Shown here one piece after another: positions 34,455-45,719 of a stretch of DNA of 64,000 nucleotides (its first letter is position 1; every line of letters starts with the position of its first letter). Made by a program: the position numbers and the translations under genes. A model generated the notes under the pieces. It was not told where the DNA came from and searched no databases. It saw only the letters and a list, made by a program, of their open reading frames with translations. The DNA comes from Luidia sarsii (Eukaryota; Echinodermata; Asteroidea; Paxillosida; Luidiidae): contig OX465104.1 of assembly GCA_949987565.1 (NCBI GenBank), positions 10,086,034-10,150,033 on the forward strand, given 5' to 3'.

Positions 34455-34690
34455 ACCGGAAGAGAAAGAGAGGCAGAGGGAGAGGCAGTTCGCAGGGCAG
34501 ATAGAACGACATACATGTCGACTATAAGAGAAAAACAGACGAAAAACACAGACAGGGAAAGTGAGAGATACGAACACAGGGAGTCACAGAGAGAAAAAGG
34601 AACAGAGAGACAGAGAGGAGAGGGAGTCAGGAGAGGGAGAGAAAATAAAGACAGAAACAGAGTGGTGAGAGAGGCAAGGGAGCGTGGTTC
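34455..34690 (+). repeat. GACAGAGA-type degenerate microsatellite
   Basis: GA-rich with GAGACAGAGAG and GGGAGAGAA units, interrupted near 34500-34530. Confidence 0.7.
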
Positions 34691-35316
34691 AAGCAGAGAG
34701 TTTGAGTGTGCAAAGTCAGTGAGCGGTGCATTTTATGCCCTTATCACTGAACACCGTCGAGATGTTACCAACGACCGAAGAGACGATACAGTGACCTCTG
34801 TCTAGTCGAATTAATGCAACTGACCGATCGAAAATGAGATCTGTGCCGAGTGACTGTCCGAAAGTATTACCAAGTATTACCAGGTGCACTTATAGGATGA
34901 TTACATATCAAGGTAAGCCTCGCAATTCGAGACAGTTTTACTACAATTGTATGAAAGATGATTAGCATTTTAATGGAATATATTTAACATTTCAAATTTT
35001 ACAGGTATAATTATAGATTGCGGTTATTACCTCACGGAAAATGTTTTGTATTTGATGTTGTTGATATTTGCTGTTTTTTCTTTCTTTAAAGGACTGCTGC
35101 ATAGGTCAGGCTGCAAAGCGATCGTACCTTATTCGAGCGGTATGGGCTCAATCCCGGTCGTGACAAATTTTCCTTTAGGTTTTTAATAATGTTTTTTTTT
35201 TCAAAATCCCAAGAAACTTTTCCAGTTAAATGTATCAGTTAAATTATTTAAAATGAAAAAATGTTGCAAACTGCTTACTGACTAAAATTACCAAAATGCA
35301 AATCTCAAAATTTAGT
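34691..35316. other. No gene; possible tRNA-derived SINE piece
   Basis: At 35098-35163 the plus strand has a GCGATCG...TTATTCGAGC stretch followed by GGGCTCAATCCCGGTCGTGA, which fits a tRNA B box with its T-arm. The A box is unclear. The adjacent AT-rich part includes ATGTTGCAAACTGCTTACTG, the flank shared with other family B copies. Confidence 0.35.
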
Positions 35317-35378
35317 GGGCCTGACGTTTCGATCCTAGCAGGACCTTTCTCAAAGGCTAGGATCGAAACGTCAGGCCA
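35317..35378. repeat. Family B hammerhead-like repeat, inverted pair (copy B5), best preserved
   Basis: On the minus strand (35357 to 35317) it reads GCCT, TTGAGAA, A, GGTCC, TGCTA, GGATC, GAAAC, GTC, AGGCCC. The helix I strands GCCT and AGGC pair, helix II GGTCC pairs with GGATC (one wobble-like mismatch), and the minimal helix III is A-U plus C-G. The plus strand at 35358-35378 starts a second unit, giving a perfect 21-base inverted repeat (CTAGGATCGAAAC with GTCAGGCC). U3 and A8 replace C3 and G8. Upstream flank is shared with copy B8. Confidence 0.75.
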
Positions 35379-36249
35379 TCTAAATTTTGACATTTAAATT
35401 AGTATTAAGTTTATTAATAGATACATTATGACGGTATTTAACATAACAGTAGTGCAACCAAATGGAATATGACAGCGTATAAATTTATGGCTGGGCATTG
35501 GCCTTTCTGTACAAGAATTGCCTTCATTAATAAACGCATTGATTATGATAAGGTGGTGGTGGAAGTGACATCGAAACGCAAGCAAAAACATCACCAGCAA
35601 AATTATTCAAGCAAACTATAACTGCAGACTTAAAAAAAAGTGACAAATATCTCACGAAAAAAGATGTCTTTATGTACACTGTCTATTTTTTTCTCAAATT
35701 TCTGACGCGGAGTCGTCAAGCAATTACTGCAATGAGACACAAAAGTGTTACACGCAAGCGTCGCTTATGTACATCAAGTTACTTCGTGGCGCAATGATAC
35801 AGAACCAATGTTAGTGACTGACGTGCATATTTACATATTTTACATATTTTATTGAAGTGGAACATTTTTTCCACGCGCTTCATTGCATGTGTTTGTGTTT
35901 GTGCCTGCTACCGATCTTGTTTTGTCAACGTCAGCCATGACGTAGCGTAGTTATGGAAACTGCCCTGCCTTAGTTCTTGTGCCAAAGAAAATAAAAAAGC
36001 CACATTCCACAGGGGACCGTCAAACGTCGAGGTACGCCTGGAGGGAAGGTGAGCAGTGACACAATGTAGCACATTCATTCTGATACGCCTAAAAGAAAGT
36101 GCCATGGAGATATTGCTGCAGACACTCGCTATGGGTTCCCTGGCTTTTCTGGCCACCGAAACTTAAGGTAAGTAAGCACAACAAAACGTGGCAATATGCT
36201 AAACCTTGTCTTCTTGAATGTGCATGTACATGACATAATCATACACATG
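35379..36249. other. No gene recognised
   Basis: AT-rich with tandem CATATTT at 35828-35852. A donor-like AAGGTAAGTAAG lies at 36166, but no adjacent exon could be supported. Confidence 0.4.
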
Positions 36250-36294
36250 TTTCGCAGTACAAGAGGCCTCCTAGTTTCGCAGTACAAGAGGCCT
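36250..36294 (+). repeat. Direct duplication, 20 bases repeated at 25-base spacing
   Basis: TTTCGCAGTACAAGAGGCCT occurs at 36250 and again at 36275 without change. This is a recent short tandem duplication. Confidence 0.75.
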
Positions 36295-39200
36295 ACTTCA
36301 ATTACCACAATTACCAATAGCTCTGAAGCGGCAGATTCAAATGAACCGAAACATGTAAATCCTCAAATTAAAACAACAATTGCATTCCTCCATGCTTTGT
36401 TGTCACGAAAGCCCTTCTTATCCCTAATTTGCGGTTTTTTTTCTAACAACTATGAATTTCTGAGAATCTTCTGTCTTTGCTGAGCAGAAATTCATCATGA
36501 ATGAGGATTCATTTTGATATATGTACCGGCCTTTCAAGACAGAGTATATATACCTATAGCAGGACTGCAGTGCTAGACTGTGAGCCTCCACACGCCCTTC
36601 GTTTCCGAAGCGGAGGGGTTATACAATCCAGCGACACAACCGGTGCGCGGTGAGCATGCGATGGCGGCGGGTATTCGATTATGTTTGCTTGCGCAAACTT
36701 CGATTTTGAGCTGATCAAATTTGCCCAAGACGGACAGCCTCTTGTCGCCCCGCACACGGAGCATGCAGACTGATCGCCACACCCCCAAACGAAGAGAACC
36801 CAAAGGCGGGGCACAGGGGGCGTGGAAAGGAGAGCCGGGAGGTGATGTAGACAAGGAGGGGGAAATGGGCGAAGGCAGATGGAGGAAAACGAGACCACGA
36901 GCGGGGCTCTAGACGGTGTCAGTCCCAAAACTTGACACACCGTGATCTATAAGTACCAGGCTACACTGTGTAGCTGTTTTAGATATGCGTCTCCCCCCCC
37001 CCCCCCACTATAGTATGCTTCAAGGGAGAAGACATTTTTAATGATTTCAAGCGACTTTGAGTGAAGGGAGAAATATCAACGTTTGCCCGCGGCCTTGGCC
37101 ATTTTTGGATCGATCATCTTCACGACAGCCAACAGTTCATAGCGCATTGGGCATGGGCTTTCAAAGGTGCGTAGACCCCTTATGCAAACAGCGTTGCAAG
37201 GTACCGCAAAAGGTACGGAAAGAGATATACAGTTATTGGGGCGGGGCGGTCAACAACCACATGTTTGTATCTGACTTGAACTCTGCACTCTTACGCCGCG
37301 TGGCGTAACGTGAGGATGATCCACTGCCTAAGGGCAAGGAATAATCGCCATGTCGTCACACACGGGGCGATCGCACTGTTGGCGTCATAACGACGTCACC
37401 ACTGCAACTATCAGCCACGAGGAAGGTGCAGAATTTGAAAAATTGGTACTTGTCTCCGAATGCCTTCGAGCTGCGTGCACTTTGGTATAGGCATTGTTAG
37501 CGGCGTAACGATACTTGGGAGATGGCTATTATTTTGATATAACGGTAGGCTAGTCATAGTTGGTAAAACTGCATTGGGATATAAGCAAGATAGAGCTGTC
37601 TTCTTTCCTTTCCGGGCAAATGGTCGGGTTCCGTTTCTTGAAAATGCAGTGATGTACACAGACACACATAATATCTTACACGTGGGTTGAGGACATAATT
37701 ATACGCAAGTGCAGATTTGGCACGCCGGACAGGAAGGGTAACAAGGGAATCTGTCTAAATACATAACATCGACAATACAGCAAAACACCACCAATCAATC
37801 GTTAAACAATCCTATACAATTCCCCAAGAGGTAACCCCGGAATTAGCGTTTACCTGCTGCAACAGCGGCCCAAGAATCATCAGAATTGGCGGACTTTCCC
37901 AGACAAAGATATTTATCAACACGTCGAAAGCAAGTCCAGAATAATTTTGCGGTTAGTAGCGCCATACCAAGGGATACGCATTATGGTGCTGGCCCAAACA
38001 CATTTTCCGACTTGCTATCTGAACCATGAATTGCTTGACATTACATCGCCAGATGACCAGCCGTGTGAAAAAAAAACACAAATTCGTCCAGCAGCTTAGA
38101 CAAATACGAAACGTTACAGCAATCATGGACCTTTGATGGAGTTTAGACCCGACCTAATAAAGCAAAGAACACAAATCAATCCAACTACCGATTCATGAGC
38201 AAACAGGCAATAATGACTGGCTCTAGTGGGACAGGCAGCAGACGGGTGAGGATGCTCGAGTAAGTCTCTGGCGCGACTTGGAGAGGACGCTCTCGCCACG
38301 ACACACTGGTCGTAACCGTGGAGCACCTCAGGAGACTGTAGTGGTCCACGGTTTAATTAAGCAAGCGGTGCGGCCATCGTTCAAACAACGCCGAGCACGA
38401 GGGGCGAGTTTTGGACCGGGGGATTCTGTGCAGCCAACAAGTGGACGTACGTACGTAAGTGCGATCGCAGCATCAAACGACCGCGATCGCAAATTTATAA
38501 TTTGCCGGAGGAGAAGGAGCGGGGGAGGAAGGAAAGGTCATCGCTCACTTGCTTTGAAACAATCGCTATGGCCGGGAATCTCGTATCGAGATAAAACAAA
38601 AACAGCTGTTCTTGAAGTGTCTAGTCCTTTCTCTCGCTCCTCTTTCCACTTCCCAAGTTCAACATTATCTGGTTAACTCCCGGTGTTTTTTTCTTCTTCG
38701 CGAAATCGATAGGCTGAGCGACGACGGACCATTACGTTCTTGAGGGATATATGGGGTGGATTCTCTGTGATTACTTGAGCGAGCGGCAGGTGTTTCGGGG
38801 GCAGGTGGCGCGCTGATATGTGCAGCAGGGCCCACCGGGCCGGCGGATTTACTGCCGCTCTCCGAGCGTGGACCGTATAGGCGCCGACTGCAATCTGGCA
38901 GACTACCCAGTGTATTAGGCGCCGGTACGAGGCAAATCGAGGCATTAACTCCTGGGGACTTGTTTCTCATTTATACCCTCGGCTTAGCGGCTTTCTTCGT
39001 CTCTAAAAAAAATCCCGAAAAGGTAACTCTTCGCGAGACTTTGCTGAAGATCAAGTCTTGGTCGGCTTGGGACTCTGTCTTAGTGTCCGCTACTCTTAAA
39101 TGGATGTGACGAAACGGTGAATAGGTAGAAGCAATTACTCCGATGTGAGCTCACTGACGGTACTAATTACTGAGAGTCAATTAAATGATTCGTGCCAACC

Positions 39201-39639
39201 GGGTATAGTCCTATAGGCGGCACTCCCTCTCCCCCCGACCCAAGTTCGAGAACTTTGTCGAAATTGACATCAAACGTTAAATAGGAAAGCTAATTCAGAG
39301 ATCTCACATATCAGACTATTTCACATAGATCCCCTTCTATTTCAAGATGTGGGTTTAAACAGCATAGACCGCTTCCGTACACTCTCATTCATGCACTAGC
39401 TAAAGCTGTTCCAGGTTTTGTGTAAAATGATTCACGCGTTGGAAGGTTTTATCGGCTAAAGCAAGTACTGTACTTAATTATTATGACTTGATACTTAATG
39501 TGTACTACAATATTGGTTGTTTGCATCTGAATGAAAGCGGGGGCGTGATCCCCAGAAATATACGGCAGTTAATGGTTGAATTACTGGCGCTCCCACCCCG
39601 TTAAAGACAAGTTGACTAAAATAGGAAGACCAGCACTAA
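36295..39639. other. No gene recognised; poly-C run and GC-rich patches
   Basis: Fifteen or so C residues lie at 36987-37002. The octamer GCGATCGC occurs at 37367, 38461 and 38483. CpG-rich stretches at 36570-36900 and 38230-38960 carry overlapping open frames on both strands with no known domain. They could be CpG-island-like DNA but no exon is supported. Confidence 0.4.
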
Positions 39640-39720
39640 GGGCTGGATAGCTCTGATGGGAGAGAGCTGGTAGATTAATCCATAGGTCTCGGCTTCAACT
39701 TCCGATCCATCTTTGACAAT
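39640..39720 (+). repeat. tRNA-derived SINE-like head (family S), copy 1
   Basis: GGCTGGATAGCTCTGATGGG resembles a tRNA 5' half with the A box. AGAGAGCTGGTAGATTAATCC occupies the anticodon-arm place, and GGTCTCGGCTTCAACTTCCG occupies the B-box place. It matches the minus-strand piece at 58981-59048 (GGCTGGATAGCTCAGATG, then GGAGGTCTCGG). The T-arm is too diverged for a functional tRNA. Confidence 0.5.
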
Positions 39721-39784
39721 GTTTCATTAAATTATAATTTCATTATTTGTCGGTGTATAACAGTTTGATCATGGTAATTGAAAA

Positions 39785-39895
39785 TCAATCAACCATTTAT
39801 CCATTCACCCACACTACCATCCATTAACCCGCCAATCCACCCACCCACCCGACCACTCATACATCAACCAACCAACCAATCAATCATAACCTGGT
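39785..39895 (-). repeat. CCAT/CCAC/CCAA imperfect microsatellite
   Basis: Loose four-base units CCAT, CCAC, CCAA and TCAA over about 110 bases, ending ACCAACCAACCAATCAATCA. Confidence 0.7.
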
Positions 39896-40821
39896 CAAAG
39901 ATCGATGCTAATCTTGTTACAAAATAGCAAGGAAGCACACCTGTTTCCAGGCACGCAGGGAAGCACGGAGGAGCCGCTCCACTGCATGCATTCTCACTCC
40001 TGCATCCGCTTCGGGGTTTTTTTCTCCTCACACAAACACCACTCCAGCCTAGCAGCGCGGTGTGGACAGCCTGACAGTTTACCTACCTCCCTGTGACCCA
40101 CAAATCACGAGGGTTGTCTCCTACTTCTTCTTCTGGCTTTAATTAGGGAAGTGGCTAAGATGCATTAGTCGACCGGAGCCCATGACGGAAAGCAATCTGT
40201 CACAATGCTCGGTTTGCATTCCGAGTAGCGTTGGCTTCTGCGAGCCCCATGTGCTCGACCAAAGCCACCACAAACACCCGGTACTGTCTAAACACCGCCC
40301 TAACGATTCCAGCGCTCATACGAGAAGAAAAAAAAACTACCCCCAAAAACTAACAACAGAGGGCCTCTATGCTGGGATACAGCACACACGAGTCACTCTT
40401 AAGAGTCTTCGATTTTTCCCCCCTCTCCAATTAGGAAGATGGGATCAGTGTCATGCGTGTGTTTGTTTTTGTTTGGGCTTGGCTTTTTTTCTCGGCGAGT
40501 CGAGTGGCTTGTGTATTCGTCGAGGGAATCGGGGGCAACGGGAATGGTCGCCGCCTCGATGGCTGGACTGTGTTCCGTTACGCAGACGGTGCCATGATTA
40601 GCCAGGAAACGTTCACCCGATATCCATCAGCTCCCGTTCCAAGAGAATAGGAACTGACGGATTCAACAAAACAAAAAATAAATAAATACCCCCCCAAAAA
40701 AAACGAGGCTATACTTTGTCAAAAGGTACCTGTTTTGTCACATTCAAAGACGTGACTTATGTGCGGTCGTGCAATCCTTAAACATTTTTTTTTATGTCAT
40801 CCATAAAACAGCAAAGGAAAT
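39896..40821. other. No gene recognised
   Basis: Open frames of 63-139 codons overlap in several phases with no known motif. Poly-A and poly-C runs lie near 40325 and 40686-40702. Confidence 0.4.
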
Positions 40822-40890
40822 TTGACAGGACTGGGATTTGAACCAGTGGTTTCACTTTCAAACGCTCTACCAATTGAGCTCATCAGGTGG
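40822..40890 (-). repeat. tRNA-like sequence, probably a SINE head and not a tRNA gene
   Basis: On the minus strand GATGAGCTCAATTGGTAGAGC gives a good D-arm (GCTC/GAGC with an AATTGGTA loop) and A box. ACTGGTTCAAATCCCAGT gives a B box with a T-loop, but one base is missing from the 5' T-stem strand. The acceptor ends (CCACCTGA and TCCTGTCA) do not pair. The anticodon arm is short (GTTT/AAAC). No poly-T terminator was seen directly after. A tRNA-derived repeat fits better than a working tRNA. Confidence 0.5.
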
Positions 40891-41181
40891 GGGGCCTTTC
40901 CATAATGGGCAACTACTGTATTTAGAGTTCCGTGCGCTCGTCAAAATAATGATTTTTAATTACGGAAAAGCATAGAGGGTTAACTTCTCTTATTCAATTA
41001 GTGAGGATTAACCTCCGGTGGTTTACCAGATCCTTTAACTCAAAGGCAAATGCTAAAAGGGGAATGGGGTTAAGGTTGACTCCCGAGACAACATACAGGG
41101 CGCCCTCATTGAACCTGCTCAATCGTGGGCCGCCAATATCTCGATTTATTATATGGTTGACACACGTTGAGTTACCTTTCT
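40891..41181. other. No gene recognised
   Basis: Ordinary sequence between the tRNA-like piece and a family B copy. Confidence 0.35.
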
Positions 41182-41224
41182 GCCTCTTCAGAAAGCTCCT
41201 CCCATGATCGAAACGCCAGGCCCT
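41182..41224 (+). repeat. Family B hammerhead-like repeat (copy B6)
   Basis: GCCT, C, TTCAGAA, AGCTCCTCCCATGATC, GAAAC, GCC, AGGCCC. The helix I strands GCCT/AGGC are kept, and U3, A6, A8 and A9 are present. G5 is changed to C, and the cleavage-site triplet GUC is changed to GCC, so this copy should be inactive. Confidence 0.6.
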
Positions 41225-41699
41225 CAATCCATCTTTGAAAGATTTTTTGTCGTTTACGTCAGCAAGCAATCTACATATAAGTTGGCTCATTATTTGATCG
41301 AGTCTTCTTCTGGTGATACTGGGTAACTAAGACATGGTGTTCCCCTATCTGCATTTCTGCCAGTGCCCTCATAGTAACCGGGTTGAGGTCTTCGTGGGTG
41401 CATTGTAAGTCAGTGGCAGCGCACAGTAGGACATTGCCCTGTTGCTTCACAGGATGTTTTATTACCACGTCACCAGTGATTACCGGTGATCCCTATGTTA
41501 CTACACACAGACATGAGAGCATTAAGAGCTTTCCTAACAGTACATTATTTTCCCCCGTTATTTAGCGACGCCAAAGTTGAAGTTGAAGGCAAGGAGTGGG
41601 CGCCCTCAAAATGGACTTGAAACGTACATGCTGAAAGTGTGGTTCAGTCTCATGGAGGGAGGACTCGGGCATTACCCCCGAGCTTATTACAGATACACA
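41225..41699. other. No gene recognised
   Basis: No motif identified. A CACCAGTGATTACCGGTGATCC stretch near 41470 holds a small inverted repeat. Confidence 0.35.
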
Positions 41700-42025
41700 A
41701 AAGGGCGAGGCAGTAGATATGGAGAAAGGGACAGAAGAGAGGGAGGAGAGAGTGAGAGGGGAGAGGAGACAGAGACACAGACACGAGAGAGAGTGAGGAT
41801 GCAGAGAGACGATGAAAAGAGTGAGAGTGAGGGAGGGAGCTTAGAGGAAGAGAGAGAGGGAGAAAGTGAAATAGGAGGGAAAGAAAGACGAGGGAGAGGA
41901 AGACGTGAAAGACTGGGAAAGAGATAGAGGAGAAAGGCAAAGAGCAATAGATATGGTTAGGAAAGTGCGAGAAAAAAATAGGGGGGTTGAGGAGAGAGAA
42001 AGAGGGGGAGAGAGGGGCGAGGAAA
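41700..42025 (+). repeat. GA-rich degenerate microsatellite
   Basis: GAGAGA, GGGAGA and GAGACAGAGA units over about 320 bases. The 116- and 140-codon frames crossing it are artefacts. Confidence 0.8.
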
Positions 42026-43024
42026 TAGTTTTTGGGTGCCCGAGTTGACGCAAAGGCAAAGACGAGAAAACGTTCTGTCGCCCGTGCTGCGCGCTCCCCG
42101 TGCCCCGTCGGATAAAATTACGCCACGGACGTCGACCCACGGCCGGTGGAAGAACCGACGAACGCACGGGCGAGTATAGGAAGCACGCTGCACACCAGTG
42201 TTGTTCCTTGAAGCCTGGATACTGACGCCACAGTCTGTTGCGCAGACGAATTAGCCAACACAAGCCCCCCCCCCCACTCTCTCAATAATTCCCGAGGTTT
42301 AACGAGTTTTTAATCATCGAGGCAACTAGCGATGCGATGTCTGCTGCTCTCGTGAACTCATCTTCAGACGCACGGGCTGCTGAGCACGGAGCCCACACTA
42401 CCCTTTCATTGCGATGAAAATGTCGCTATTTCACCCACACTCTTTATCAAGCTTTCAACTTTCAACAAGAGGAGCGATCGCCTCACACAAAGCTGGGGAG
42501 ACAGACCGGGTCGAAGAGTGCTCGATTCGATGCTCGCGTTGCAACAAAAGGCACAGTTCCTGTCTGGGCGTCGCATTTCAACGCAGAACTGCCCAACGTT
42601 CAGATTTGTTTAAAGAGAGTTATAGACGACGGAAGGACGAAACCAGATAGTGGCATGCAGCATTGATATCAAGGGACGTGCCAGGAAACAACAGACAAAG
42701 CAAAGGAGACGATTTGATTTCTTTTAATTAAGGTGCTAGATCGGATGGCGTTTCTTGTATTTTGTTTACGATCTTGTTTTCACGCAAGAGGAGCTGGTTG
42801 TCCATTGCGTGCAGAGAGCACTGCTTCAATGGGACCCGTGTCTTTGCCTTGTCCCTGTCGTATTCAAAGTGAAACAATACGGAAACATTCTGACGCAGCT
42901 CGAGATGGCATCGGGGGAGTTCACCACCCACAAACAATGTGCCCGATGCTCTCACCTCTGATTATCCGTCATGACCAATAGTGCACGACGAGAAAAGAGC
43001 ACTTACTCCGAAACATTGGCACAC
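42026..43024. other. No gene recognised
   Basis: Open frames at 42414-42650 and 42733-42981 have mixed composition but no domain I can identify. A C-run lies at 42266-42276, and GCGATCGC at 42474. Confidence 0.4.
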
Positions 43025-43091
43025 CGGCTCCTGCCAGAGTCGCACTCATCCACGAAAGAGATAATACATGGTTATGGTGTCACTGCAAACG
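43025..43091 (+). repeat. Histone-3'-end-like repeat, diverged copy
   Basis: GGCTCCTGCCAGAG (diverged stem-loop), then CGCACTCATCCA, then CGAAAGAGA, then ACATGG and GGTGTCACTGCAAAC. Base by base this follows the right arm at 51166-51230 (GGCTCTTTTCAGAGCC, ACACTGACTCC, CGAAAGAGA, CATG, CGTCACTGCAA). The stem-loop is damaged but the purine-rich downstream element is exact. It shows that the palindrome arm at 51 kb belongs to a dispersed repeat. Confidence 0.6.
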
Positions 43092-43181
43092 TACTTAGCT
43101 ATACGATATTACTAAAAAAAAAATGCAAACTTCTTACTAAATGAATATGATATATATTATACAAACCCTATGTAAATTGAA

Positions 43182-43240
43182 GCGTATCGACCCTAGAAGG
43201 GTTTTTTTATTGATTGTTGAGATCAAAATGTCAGACCCTC
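43182..43240. repeat. Family B hammerhead-like repeat, decayed pair (copy B7)
   Basis: A minus-type half ATCGACCCTAGAAGGG (43186-43201) is followed by a plus-type end GATCAAAATGTCAGACCC near 43221-43238. Both have lost core residues. The upstream ATGCAAACTTCTTACTAA matches the flank of other copies. Confidence 0.45.
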
Positions 43241-44983
43241 GATCCATCGTGAAGATTCACAAATGCTTGTTTAAACTTAGGACACTTATGTCGTCGTCAC
43301 ATTCCAAAGGCATCCCCGAACCACGATTGCATTGAGTTTGTTCCTCCCACAAATATGGCCGTTCTGCAGTCGACAATTTCTACAAGCTGAAGCCGTTGAC
43401 TGCACAGCCGAGGCGATCGAGCAATCCTCTCTCTTCGCCATAAATCTTCTCTCAAACTGCTAAATTCTAATACGTGCAATTCTTGAGCCTTGATTGATGA
43501 CCAGATTTCAACAACTTTGGCATCTGTCGTCGATCGAAAATATGAATGGTCCCCGATCGGTTCGCTCTTGAAAGCAAGGTAAACTCCCCTCAGAGCCGGG
43601 AAATACGAAATAATATTTTTTTTTTTGATGAGCATGAGAAACTGAAGTCCCAATATTATCACCTGGCGGAGTTTTTCAATTAAGCTGGTCCGGAGAGCTT
43701 CACTCAGCAGTTTGTCCAGGCACTCAACGAAATCCTGATATATATTTTTTTATTCAAGTATTGGATACTGCGCCTGATATGTTAGAGTGCAACTTCACCC
43801 CCTCGGGGGTGATATTACTTCGCCTGAGGTGAAAACCTGAGTACAGCGTCCTTGTCACAGCAACTATACCACGCTCAAAATTGGTGTTTTGACAGGCTTG
43901 GGGGATGGGGGTGGCCTCTGCCACGGGCTGTGTCGACCATGAGCGCTCGTGTCGAGGAGGTATTAGCAGATGGAGGAAAGGCTGGAATCACGTCTAGAAC
44001 ATTTGTTTCCTCTCTTTTCAATCCAATTTAAGCCTGCCATTATTACCTACCACCAACCCAAACTCGAATTGGATGGAACATCACCCCAATATTCAGTTTA
44101 CTTTTTTTTTACTAATCGCATTATCTTATTGCTTCATGTTTAAGATGGTTTAAGCATGAAACTGTAAGTTACGTTCACATAAAATAAGGGAACACATTGT
44201 GTAGAAAAAAATGAAATCGAGGAAGAAGTATAATTTCTAAAAAAACCTAGATTTAAAAAATATCTTGAATAGGAACGCAGTTACTGGACAGGTGCGTAAT
44301 ACTGGGGGGTTAATGGAAATTGTCAGAATGAAAAACTTGGGAGATGAAAAAAATGGGTCAAACGGAAAATCCTCAGCATTGTGCTCATGGTTGGTAGCCT
44401 ACGGGCTTGAGTCGCTGTTGAGCACTCGCATTACAATAGGTTTGTTCAGCCTCGTTGGCAGGGTCTGCCTATTTTCCTCGTTCTGAAGAATACAGGCAGC
44501 AAAGGCGTTCGGACGTGTCTCTTAATTAAGTGGCGCCAGTCCCTAACATGATGTGCGTATTGGGGACGATGATGCGTCCAGCTTAATGGTACAGATCGCT
44601 GGCTTGAGTGAGACGTGAACTCACTGGTCAATGAGCCGCGTGCCACGGGTCAGACTTCCTGTTGAACGAGGTGAAATTCGATCGGTTCCAGATGGGTAAT
44701 GGGATATATAGCGCTTTGGAGCACTGGGAATAATGGTTTAGTCTAGGGAATGGAGGAAGACTTACCATACGTAGAATGGCAACTGTGATTGACTGCGAAA
44801 TTGTCACGTCGAGGGGAAATCATGATTTCCTCATGATTTCGGGATTTCCTAACACCAAAATACCCTTTTTATTTCGGTTTAAGATTGAAAATCAAGTTTC
44901 CACTCAGCAAATATGAATGTGATATACGAAAATGTTGCAAACTTACTGACTAAAATTACCAAAATGCAAATCTTAAAATTTAG
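43241..44983. other. No gene recognised
   Basis: A minus-strand frame at 43297-43662 (121 codons) has mixed composition but no recognised motif. A CCCCCTCGGGGGTG palindrome lies near 43799. T- and A-runs are frequent at 44100-44260. Confidence 0.4.
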
Positions 44984-45025
44984 TGGGCCTGACGTTTCGA
45001 TCCTAGCAGGACCTTTTTCAAAGGC
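44984..45025 (-). repeat. Family B hammerhead-like repeat (copy B8), well preserved
   Basis: On the minus strand GCCT, TTGAAAA, A, GGTCC, TGCTA, GGATC, GAAAC, GTC, AGGCCC. U3 and A8 are present again; the variable position 7 is A. The 60-base flank 44925-44983 (ATGTTGCAAAC, TTACTGACTAAAATTACC) is nearly identical to that at 35260-35316, so these two copies derive from a recent common source. Confidence 0.75.
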
Positions 45026-45719
45026 AGAGTGACAAGGACAAAACAGATACATGTACACAAAGGAAGGGGAAGAGAGTGAATAGGACACGGATGAGAAACA
45101 AAGCAATTATGAATGTATGCAAACTATACGCAGTAATATAACACTGAATAAAAATGATTTACGATACACGTTTTTTCAACCAACAACTTTCATTCGTCCT
45201 GTGCGTGGAAAGGGCCCAGTGGGAAGCGAGTCTTATTTCATTGTAAGTCTATAGATGCTGATGAGGGAACCTATAACAGTAAATTCTGACACGGTTAGGT
45301 AACCGTATTGCGATTTACGAGCCTCGCAGTGTTTCCGTCTCATCACACGACGACGGTGGCTATAACCAGGTCTTCCAGACGGTCTTTTTTTTTGGACCTT
45401 CATCTTGGCTATGTTGCTGGGCTGGTGCGATACATTTCAAAGTGGCCACGCGGGAAATCTAGTTTATGGATCGGCCAGTTTGCGCGGGTAGTTTGCGTCA
45501 CTGCGGACAAACGTTTGTTGTTTGTTGCAGGAAAAACAAAGCGGGGAAACGTCGACGCAGGGACATTAGGACAGATTGGGTTCCTGACCCAAATGCATGT
45601 GTAAACACAGCCCGTATCGTGTTAATGCGTCTCGGTGTGGGGCGCAGTTTGTGTTGGGAATATTATTGTCAGACTGCTGTGCTCCTGTAAACTTGAGTTG
45701 TTTGGATATCTTCACACTG
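45026..45719. other. No gene recognised
   Basis: A 98-codon plus frame at 45308-45604 has mixed composition but no domain was recognised. Confidence 0.35.

Noticed and set aside
40822..40890. Functional tRNA gene on the minus strand
   Set aside because: The D-arm and B box are good, but the acceptor stem does not pair, the T-stem lacks a base and the anticodon arm is short.
37367..42481. GCGATCGC octamer at 37367, 38461, 38483 and 42474 as a functional site
   Set aside because: Four occurrences of a palindromic octamer in GC-rich stretches are not enough to claim function, and no shared context was seen.
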